Of a stretch of DNA of 64,000 nucleotides, positions 58,151 through 64,000 are shown one piece after another. The position numbers and the translations under genes are program-made. Source of the DNA: Brevibacterium linens ATCC 9172 (GTDB taxonomy: Bacteria > Actinomycetota > Actinomycetes > Actinomycetales > Brevibacteriaceae); contig NZ_FXYY01000008.1 of NCBI RefSeq assembly GCF_900169165.1, positions 93,666 to 157,665 of the forward strand, given 5' to 3'. Numbering within the stretch: the first letter of the stretch is position 1; each line of letters starts with the position of its first letter. The notes below the pieces were generated by a model. It saw nothing but the letters and a program-made list of their open reading frames with translations. It ran no database searches and was not told where the DNA came from.

Positions 58151-58825
58151 ATGAACCGCATCCGACTCCGCCCGACCACACTGCTCACCCGTTCAGCCGC
58201 GGTCGCGGTCGCCTCGGTGCTCGCTCTCTCAGCCTGCGGAACGAACGAGCCGGACACCGCCGAAGAGGCAGACTCCAGCGAGCAGGAACAGACCGAGGAG
58301 ACCGATTCGGCTCCGCTCGAGCAGGAGACCGAAGAAGCCGAGGAGGCGGCAGCCACCGAGGACGCAACAACGTCCGGTGAGGGCACCGAGGTCAAGGTCG
58401 GAACCGAGTTCACCGACGACGAGACAGGCGACGTCATCACCATCGTCTCGGCCGTGCGCAACAACCCCACCGAATACTATGAGGCGAGCGACAACCCCGA
58501 TGGAGAGATGGTCTACCTCGAGGTGAAGGTCGTTCCCGGCAAGGAATACGGCGGAACGATCAGTGCCTCGGACTTCTACCTCGACGACGGCGGGGACGAG
58601 GTCAACTATGCGGCGAGCGCAGACGACGAGGTCGAAGAGGCCGGGTACGAGTACTTCGACTCGGCTCCGCGTCGCGAGGGAGAGCACACCGGATACGTGC
58701 CGATCTACATCAGCGAGACTGCCGATTCCCTCAAGGGCGCCTACGTCCGTCCCGAAGCGAAAGTCATCGGCGAGGACAAGAAGGTTCCTGAGTTCCGCTC
58801 CGAGTTCGACGTTCCCGCGTCCTGA
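58151..58825 (+). CDS. Secreted lipoprotein, DUF4352-like
   Basis: 224 residues. The signal peptide ends in lipobox LALSAC (Cys29). Residues ~30-80 are an acidic Glu/Thr/Ala spacer. The C-terminal ~135 residues form a beta-rich domain (GTEFTDDETGDVITIVSAVR; GEMVYLEVKVVPGKEYGG) that resembles DUF4352/TelR-like immunoglobulin-like domains of Gram-positive lipoproteins. It is anchored outside the cytoplasmic membrane; function unknown. Host-type codon use places it outside the element. Confidence 0.85.
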   Translation: MNRIRLRPTTLLTRSAAVAVASVLALSACGTNEPDTAEEADSSEQEQTEETDSAPLEQETEEAEEAAATEDATTSGEGTEVKVGTEFTDDETGDVITIVSAVRNNPTEYYEASDNPDGEMVYLEVKVVPGKEYGGTISASDFYLDDGGDEVNYAASADDEVEEAGYEYFDSAPRREGEHTGYVPIYISETADSLKGAYVRPEAKVIGEDKKVPEFRSEFDVPAS

Positions 58826-58890
58826 TCCGACGAGCCGATGGCCGAGCCCCGCGGCTCGCAGTCGGGAAGAATTGCTGGTCTAATCGAATC

Positions 58891-59376
58891 ATGAGTGCAA
58901 ACTACGGCTCCCACGTCCGTGCCAGGATGTACGACCACGCGAATGGGACACTGCGCAACGGCGTGCTCCTGCAGCCGGCGCCGACGGGTAGGCGCTGGTG
59001 GGCGAGGATCCTCGACGCCGTCTTCGTCCTCGTCTTCACCGGGCTCGTCATCGGCATCGCTCTGGCACTCTCGGCAGTAGGTGTGATCTCGCTCGATGCC
59101 GCGACCGGTGTCTGCCTCGCCAGCTACCCGCTCATGGCTCTCGTCTTCGGTGCCCTCTACGGCTGCACCGTCTCCCCCGGCCAGGCGCTGTGCGGGGTCG
59201 TGTCGCTGCAGGCCGACTTCGGTCGACGCGTCGGCTTCTGGAGAGGCATGGGCCGCTACCTCGCTGTCGCGTTCTTCCCGATCGTGATCATCCTCGTCAT
59301 CTGGACGTTTCTCGACGCACCAACCTTCGACTCCGTTCCGATCAAGGTCTTCCGCAGAACACCGCAGGCCAGATAG
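58891..59376 (+). CDS. RDD-family membrane protein
   Basis: 161 residues. RRWWARILDAVFVLVFTGLV carries the R-x-x-D motif of RDD proteins, followed by a second and third membrane segment and RYLAVAFFPIVIILVIW. It opens with ~30 hydrophilic residues. Members are small integral membrane proteins, some linked to ion exchange. It lies 65 bp after the lipoprotein gene and may share its transcript. Confidence 0.88.
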   Translation: MSANYGSHVRARMYDHANGTLRNGVLLQPAPTGRRWWARILDAVFVLVFTGLVIGIALALSAVGVISLDAATGVCLASYPLMALVFGALYGCTVSPGQALCGVVSLQADFGRRVGFWRGMGRYLAVAFFPIVIILVIWTFLDAPTFDSVPIKVFRRTPQAR

Positions 59377-59424
59377 ATTCTGCGCGTCGACTGCAAACCG
59401 CGATCGGCCCACTCGTCGCGCGGC

Positions 59425-60264
59425 TCATTCCGAAGTCAGCTTCTGCGTCCCGACGACGCTGAGCAGCTCCAACCGACTCGCGGTCTCGGTGCCTTCGAGC
59501 GGCAAGAACACGAGCAGCGAGATGTCGTCGTCCGCGGTGAGCAGCACTTCGCACCGGAATTCGAGCCGACCGAGTTCCCTGCTGGTGAAGACCTTGATGT
59601 CGGAACGCCGCACCGCGACTTCGTGCTGTGCCCACAGCTCTGCGAATTCATCGCTGATGGCGATGAGGTCGGCAACGAATTCTCTCACTCGTCGGTCTCC
59701 GGACCTGCGGGCGTACGTCGCCCGCAGGTCACTCACATGTGATGCCGAGATCCGTGACCAGTCCTCTTCCGGCATCGGCCGTGACCGGGGGTCCTCGAAC
59801 CATCTCCAGATGAGGTTCCGTCCTCGTCCAGGCTCCTCCGGCAGGTCAGCCAACAGAATTCGCCCCAGCGGATTCTGCCAGACGACCTCGCCGAGGTCGG
59901 TGACGATCACGGCCGGCACATCGACGAGCCGGTTGGCTACGGCGATGAGTCCGGGTCGGATGTGCCCGTCCGAACTGTGCGGCGGCACCGGATGCCCTGC
60001 GAGATGGAGCAGATGATCCCTCTGATCCCGGTCGCACTGAAGAGCCCGGGCGACAGCGTTGACGACACCGGCGGACGGTGTCGCTCCCCTGCCCTGTTCC
60101 AGGCGTGCGTAGTAGTCGACGGAGACGCCCGCGAGCATCGCCACCTCCTCACGCCTGAGCCCGGGCGTGCGCCGACGGACCGTGCCGCCCACACCGATCT
60201 CCTCGGGTCGCAGCTGCTCACGGCGTCGGCGGAGGAAATCGGCGAGCTCAGAACGATCGGTCAT
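59425..60264 (-). CDS. XRE regulator with MmyB-like ligand-binding domain
   Basis: 279 residues. Residues ~10-80 are a helix-turn-helix with the signature RRTPGLRREEVAMLAGVSVD followed by YYARLEQGR, typical of MmyB-type regulators. The C-terminal PAS-like domain (VPAVIVTDLGEVVWQNPLGR) may bind a lipid-like ligand. It is divergent from the aldo/keto reductase gene with 101 bp between starts; this regulator-oxidoreductase pairing is frequent in Actinobacteria. Confidence 0.93.
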   Translation of the reverse strand: MTDRSELADFLRRRREQLRPEEIGVGGTVRRRTPGLRREEVAMLAGVSVDYYARLEQGRGATPSAGVVNAVARALQCDRDQRDHLLHLAGHPVPPHSSDGHIRPGLIAVANRLVDVPAVIVTDLGEVVWQNPLGRILLADLPEEPGRGRNLIWRWFEDPRSRPMPEEDWSRISASHVSDLRATYARRSGDRRVREFVADLIAISDEFAELWAQHEVAVRRSDIKVFTSRELGRLEFRCEVLLTADDDISLLVFLPLEGTETASRLELLSVVGTQKLTSE

Positions 60265-60365
60265 CCGCCCATTGTCCGCCCGCGGACGCTGAGTTTCCAG
60301 GCACAGGTTGTCCCTGGTTCGATCGGCCCTTCCCGATGGAGACCGTTGCGACCAGACTCTCAGTC

Positions 60366-61367
60366 ATGACCACACACAGCGAAGCACAGACCATCGACCA
60401 CCGCCGACTCGGAGCGTCCGGACCCCTTGTCACGTCACCGGGGCTCGGAGCCATGAGCATGTCCGGCGCCTATGGACCGACGACCGATGACGAAGGAGTC
60501 TCCGCGATCCTCGCGTACCTCGATGCCGGGGGAACCCTCATCGACACCGGGGACTTCTACGGAGCCGGACACAACGAGATGCTCATCGGCAGGGCTCTGC
60601 GGACTCGCAGCCGCGAGGATGTCGTCCTGTCGGTGAAGTTCGGTGCCGTGCTCTCCCCGGACGGCGCGTTCATCGGATTCGACGGACGCCCCGACGCAGT
60701 CCGCAACTCCCTGGCCTATTCCCTGCGCCGTCTCGGAACGGATTATGTCGACGTCTGCCGGCCCGCCCGGCTGGACCCGGATGTCCCGATCGAGGAAACT
60801 GTGGGCGCGATTGCCGAACTCGTCGAGGCCGGATATGTCCGGTCGATCGGTTTGAGCGAGGTCGGGGCGGAGACGATCCGCAGGGCGGCAGCCGTCGCGC
60901 CGATCAGCGACCTGCAGATCGAGTACTCCCTGCTCACCCGCTCCATCGAGTCCAATGGGATCCTTGCCGCCTGCCGCGACCTCGGCATCGGCATCACTGC
61001 CTACGGGGCGCTGGCGAAGGGGCTGTTCGCCGGCAAGACCGGCGGGAATCGGGCGATGTTCCCCCGCTTCCAAGGGGAGAACCTCGCCCACAACGAAACG
61101 ATCGTCACGTCCTTGGGTGAGGTCGCCTCGGCGAAGGGGATCACACTGCCCCAGCTGGCGATCGCCTGGGTCGCGGCCCAAGGCGAGGACATCGTCCCCG
61201 TCGTCGGTTCGCGGACCGTCCAGCAGGTGCGTGCGACTTTGACCAGCACCGAGGTGGTGCTGAGTCCGAATGATCTCGCCGAGATCGACGAGGTGCTGAC
61301 CGGCACCGAGGTGCGCGGCGATCGCTACCCGAGCGCACTCATGGCGCAGCTGGACAGCGAACGCTGA
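60366..61367 (+). CDS. Aldo/keto reductase
   Basis: 333 residues from ATG 60366; ATG 60336 lacks a ribosome binding site. The AKR barrel is clear: LDAGGTLIDTGDFYGAGHNE holds catalytic Asp and Tyr, SVKFGA holds Lys. The usual His strand reads YVDVCRPARLDPDVPIEE with Arg where many AKRs have His, as in other actinobacterial members of this group. GSRTVQQVRATL near the end binds NADPH phosphate. It reduces aldehydes or ketones; substrate unknown. Probably controlled by the divergent MmyB-type regulator. Confidence 0.93.
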   Translation: MTTHSEAQTIDHRRLGASGPLVTSPGLGAMSMSGAYGPTTDDEGVSAILAYLDAGGTLIDTGDFYGAGHNEMLIGRALRTRSREDVVLSVKFGAVLSPDGAFIGFDGRPDAVRNSLAYSLRRLGTDYVDVCRPARLDPDVPIEETVGAIAELVEAGYVRSIGLSEVGAETIRRAAAVAPISDLQIEYSLLTRSIESNGILAACRDLGIGITAYGALAKGLFAGKTGGNRAMFPRFQGENLAHNETIVTSLGEVASAKGITLPQLAIAWVAAQGEDIVPVVGSRTVQQVRATLTSTEVVLSPNDLAEIDEVLTGTEVRGDRYPSALMAQLDSER

Positions 61368-61382
61368 TCGGCTCAGGCGTCG

Positions 61383-61634
61383 TCACTCGATCGAGCGACC
61401 GCCGAAGATCTGCTGCAGCGGGATCGATTCGTCCTGCCACGGGGTGAGGATCCATGCGACGAGATAGGCGCCGATTCCGAGCACGGGCAGCAGGAACGAG
61501 GCGAGGACGATGAGTCGCATGATCCAGACGTTGATGCCGGTCAACTCGGCGAGGCCTCCGGCGATACCGCCGAGGATGCGGTCGGGACCGCGACGGAAAC
61601 CGAGTTTGCGGATGGAGTCGAAGAGTGAGTTCAT
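61383..61634 (-). CDS. PspC-domain membrane protein
   Basis: 83 residues. The PspC domain covers nearly all of it: PDRILGGIAGGLAELTGIN, then a membrane helix MRLIVLASFLLPVLGIGAYL. Stand-alone PspC proteins are small envelope-stress-associated membrane proteins. It is convergent with the aldo/keto reductase gene. Confidence 0.92.
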   Translation of the reverse strand: MNSLFDSIRKLGFRRGPDRILGGIAGGLAELTGINVWIMRLIVLASFLLPVLGIGAYLVAWILTPWQDESIPLQQIFGGRSIE

Positions 61635-61644
61635 GTCTTCGACT

Positions 61645-62214
61645 CTACGGATCCGCCGTCACCGCGGCACTGGTGTTGGCCGTCGAGGCCGATTGAGGAA
61701 AACCGGAATCTACGCCGATCCAGTAGCGGCGTTTGGGTGGTCCGTCACCGTTCTCGCGCACGTCCTCGAGGACTCCCCCGCACCGTTCGATCACACTCGC
61801 CGAGGCGGTGTTCGTCTCATCGCAGGTGACGAGCACGCTCTCGACACCGGCCGAGCGCAGTCGTTCGATCGAAAGTGACAGGATCTGCCGGGCATATCCT
61901 CGGCGACGGAATTCAGGAGCGACCGCATACCCGACGTGACCACCCAGGGTGAACAGAAAATCGTTGAGTTCGTACCGGATGGAGGTGCGACCGACGGGTC
62001 GGCCGTCCACCTCGGCGACAAGGAACTCCGCACGCACTCGCCCCGGCGGGAGTTCGATTCCTTTCGCCTCGCGCTCGTGAGTGGCGATGATATCGGCCCA
62101 CGTTCCCTCTGCCTGGAGGAATTCGAAATCGTCGGCACGCAGCTGCTCATGGAACGTGCGCAGCTCCGCCTCATCGGTGGGCCGCAATGGACGCAAGCTC
62201 AGGATTTCGGTCAT
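61645..62214 (-). CDS. GNAT-family N-acetyltransferase
   Basis: 189 residues. Acetyl-CoA binding motif VAPEFRRRGYARQILSLSIE and the later strand-helix NTASASVIERCGGVLED define a GNAT domain of the RimJ/PhnO-like type. The C-terminal ~18 residues are variable. The ATG overlaps the stop of the monooxygenase gene (ATGA), so the two are co-translated; it might acetylate the oxidised product or protect against a toxic amine, but this is an inference. Confidence 0.92.
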   Translation of the reverse strand: MTEILSLRPLRPTDEAELRTFHEQLRADDFEFLQAEGTWADIIATHEREAKGIELPPGRVRAEFLVAEVDGRPVGRTSIRYELNDFLFTLGGHVGYAVAPEFRRRGYARQILSLSIERLRSAGVESVLVTCDETNTASASVIERCGGVLEDVRENGDGPPKRRYWIGVDSGFPQSASTANTSAAVTADP

Positions 62215-63605
62215 TGTGTTCCTTCGAAGGTCGGTTCCTCACGCCGGGCGAAGTCCGGGGCGTGTTCGGCAGTGATGCCGACGCCGAGGATGCGCGCCGG
62301 TATGCGGGTGAGCGCGGGGAATGTCGTCAGCAGCCATTCCACCGGTGCAGGTGGGCGAATGGGCCGGTGCCCGTGGACAGCGGGTTCGACCATCCGGTGG
62401 ATTCCTGACTGCAGGAGTTCGACGGCCCGCGTGGTCGGGAGTCGTCTCAGCTGCAGGCGCCGCAGCTCTGCGGTCCGCACCGACCCGGCACGCAGCGGTT
62501 CGGCCAGTGTCCGGGCGACGGCGATTCCGTCCTGCACCGCGAGGTTGACCCCGACCCCACCGAGCGGGCTCATCGCGTGTGCGGAATCGCCGATGCACAG
62601 CAGACCGTCGGTGAACCATCGTCTGGCCTCATTGCGGCGAACATCGAGGAGCTTCACATCGTCGAATTCGACCTGACCGACATCCGCCGCGAGCTGCGGG
62701 TAGGTCTCCGCGACGGCGTCCCGCAGCGCTCCGATGCCTTCGGCACGCAGGCGCTCGTCCGCACCCTTCGGAATGAGTCTGGCGATCTGCACGTGTCCGT
62801 CGCGCGGGATTGCGACGAACACCTTGCCGTTCCCGCCTCGTGGGGCCACGGAATCGGGCAGGACCGCCTCGGTGTCGATGCGGAACCACCAGACATCGAT
62901 CGTCGACGACAGCTTCCTCACGGACAGACCCGCCTCAGCGCGGGCCTGCGACCACCGGCCGTCAGCGGCGATGACGAGCGGTGCACGGAATTCGACGGTG
63001 GCCGGAGTGGAAGCATCGGAAGTGCTGTCGGGTCGTTCCCCGGCGTGGACGTCGGTGTCTTCTGGTGGTGGGGCCGCCTCGGTGACGCTGGGCGCGGTCG
63101 AAGCGGCCGGGACGGCGACGGTCGAATTCCGGGCACGGAGACCGACCACTCGATCGTCATCCCAGATCAACGAGGTGGCCTCGACCCTCATCCGCAGGTC
63201 GAAGTTCGGCTCGTCCTCCCCCGCCTTCGCAAGCAGGTTGAGGAAGTCCCACTGGGGTGCGATCGTCATGAACGGATGAGGCAGGTCGAGGCGAGTGAAG
63301 TCGGCGAGCAGGACGTCCTTGCCGCCTCGCCCGGTCAGGGTCACGCCTTCGACACGGCGATGGGCGATACGGGCGAATTCGTGGTAGAGCCCGAGTTCGT
63401 CGAGCAGTCGCAGGGTCGACGGGTGGATGGTGTCGCCGCGGAAATCGCGGAAGAAGTCCATGTGCTTCTCGAGCACGATGACTTTCACCCCGCCGCGGGC
63501 GAGCAGCAGGCCGGCGACGATGCCGGCGGGGCCTCCGCCGCTGATGATGCAATCGACGTGCTCGCTGTGGTGTCGGGTGGGGTGCGTGCTGTCGGTGTCG
63601 GGCAT
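62211..63605 (-). CDS. FAD-dependent aromatic monooxygenase-like protein with low-complexity insertion
   Basis: 464 residues from ATG 63605 (GAGGAGAGCGTC upstream). The flavin-monooxygenase motifs are complete: CIISGGGPAGIVAG (20-32), the DG motif VIAADGRWSQAR (~211-222) and the GD motif CIGDSAHAMSPLGGVGVNLA. This is the p-hydroxybenzoate hydroxylase fold. Residues ~164-200 are a Thr/Ser/Pro/Asp-rich insertion between two conserved strands, coded by DNA with a near-copy of the CCGCCTCGGCGA motif (63071). It is coupled to the GNAT gene. Substrate unknown. Confidence 0.9.
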   Translation of the reverse strand: MPDTDSTHPTRHHSEHVDCIISGGGPAGIVAGLLLARGGVKVIVLEKHMDFFRDFRGDTIHPSTLRLLDELGLYHEFARIAHRRVEGVTLTGRGGKDVLLADFTRLDLPHPFMTIAPQWDFLNLLAKAGEDEPNFDLRMRVEATSLIWDDDRVVGLRARNSTVAVPAASTAPSVTEAAPPPEDTDVHAGERPDSTSDASTPATVEFRAPLVIAADGRWSQARAEAGLSVRKLSSTIDVWWFRIDTEAVLPDSVAPRGGNGKVFVAIPRDGHVQIARLIPKGADERLRAEGIGALRDAVAETYPQLAADVGQVEFDDVKLLDVRRNEARRWFTDGLLCIGDSAHAMSPLGGVGVNLAVQDGIAVARTLAEPLRAGSVRTAELRRLQLRRLPTTRAVELLQSGIHRMVEPAVHGHRPIRPPAPVEWLLTTFPALTRIPARILGVGITAEHAPDFARREEPTFEGTQ

Positions 63606-63931
63606 GACGCTCTCCTCGGCTGGTCGGCGCTGCGGCGCTGGGAACCGCCGGCGCCGTTGACTCCGCGGACGCTGGGGTCCTGTGGGCGCTGGCGCGCGGT
63701 GGGGCTGCGGTCCGGTGAGCACTGGTGCGCGCTGGGCGCCAGCGTCCGAAGGGCAGTAGGGCCCGATTCCCAGCGTAGACCTCGAAACGGCCGGCGGAAA
63801 TGGGGTGCACGCGCTGGGCAGTCGGCCGACCGCCTCGGTGGCGGAGATGACAACTGCTTCAAAGTGCAGGAGCCCCTCTCTGTCAGGCTGGTTGTGAGTC
63901 ACTCAGTCTGACACTGAGAGGAACACTAACC
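63606..63931. other. Divergent intergenic region with degenerate GCGCTGG repeats
   Basis: No gene seen. Bases ~63628-63740 consist of degenerate short repeats around GCGCTGG and GGTCCGGTG. A CCGCCTCGGTGG motif lies near 63828. At 63902-63918, CTCAGT and ACTGAG form an inverted repeat with a 5-base spacer, a possible operator just before the rightward gene. Confidence 0.5.
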
Positions 63932-64000
63932 ATGACCATCACTACTGGATACAGCGTGGCAGAGATCCGGTCTTTCCTGGTTCAGTACGACCAGATCCCC
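63932..64000 (+). CDS. Start of an unidentified gene, cut by window edge
   Basis: ATG 63932 opens a frame of 23 codons to the window end (MTITTGYSVAEIRSFLVQYD and three more). GAGAGGAA lies 10-17 bases upstream. The visible part is too short to name. It is divergent from the monooxygenase gene. Confidence 0.6.
   Translation, partial: MTITTGYSVAEIRSFLVQYDQIP

Overview
The window is 64 kb of a high-GC actinobacterial chromosome. A mycothiol synthase gene, an actinobacterial GlnR-type regulator, a DUF222/HNH gene, frequent GTG/TTG starts and many translationally coupled (ATGA/GTGA/TGATG) gene pairs all point to Actinobacteria. A 12-base motif, CCGCCTCGGCGA, recurs all over the host DNA. My best guess is a Brevibacterium-like member of the Micrococcales, but this is an inference and was not tested by any search.

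Layout. 1-5 kb: the end of a DUF222/HNH gene, a 31-bp minisatellite, and a divergent pair made of a cupin-type regulator and a flavin oxidoreductase with an apparent frameshift next to its start codon; a universal stress protein gene follows. 5.2-18.2 kb (all minus strand): a large nutrient-uptake block. Read in the direction of transcription it holds a family-5 peptide-binding protein, two permeases, a fused double ATPase, an LD-carboxypeptidase (S66), a class-A beta-lactamase-like hydrolase, a DUF3870 protein, a DUF819 membrane protein, an M19 dipeptidase, a glutamine amidotransferase and an APC permease. This composition suggests import and breakdown of cell-wall (murein) peptides. 18.4-29 kb: a TAXI-TRAP transporter pair, an atypical fold-III PLP decarboxylase, a PucR-type regulator, a two-component system and GABA aminotransferase.

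29-47.5 kb is a housekeeping stress/phosphate/nitrogen region: ygfZ, a nitrobindin-like gene, a 38-residue membrane protein, glnR-mshD-ppk-mutT1 and then pstSCAB behind a four-unit PHO-box array, later a low-affinity Pit transporter with its DUF47 partner. glnR and mshD, ppk and mutT1 are also neighbours in mycobacteria, so the gene order agrees with the assignments.

47.7-57.9 kb is an integrated element. It starts in the 3-prime end of tRNA-Lys(UUU) and ends at an exact 22-bp copy of that tRNA end. It encodes an integrase, a divergent repressor/excisionase switch, a RepA-like ATPase with iteron-like repeats inside its gene, an HNH nuclease, terminase large subunit, portal, scaffold, major capsid protein and two neck/connector proteins. 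It has no tail, lysis or recognisable small-terminase gene. Both termini carry matching integrase arm-type repeats, so the element looks complete rather than eroded. This is the most interesting item in the window: a candidate capsid-forming phage satellite in an actinobacterium.

58-64 kb returns to host genes: a lipoprotein, an RDD protein, a divergent MmyB-type regulator and aldo/keto reductase, PspC, a GNAT acetyltransferase coupled to an FAD monooxygenase, and the first 23 codons of an unidentified gene.
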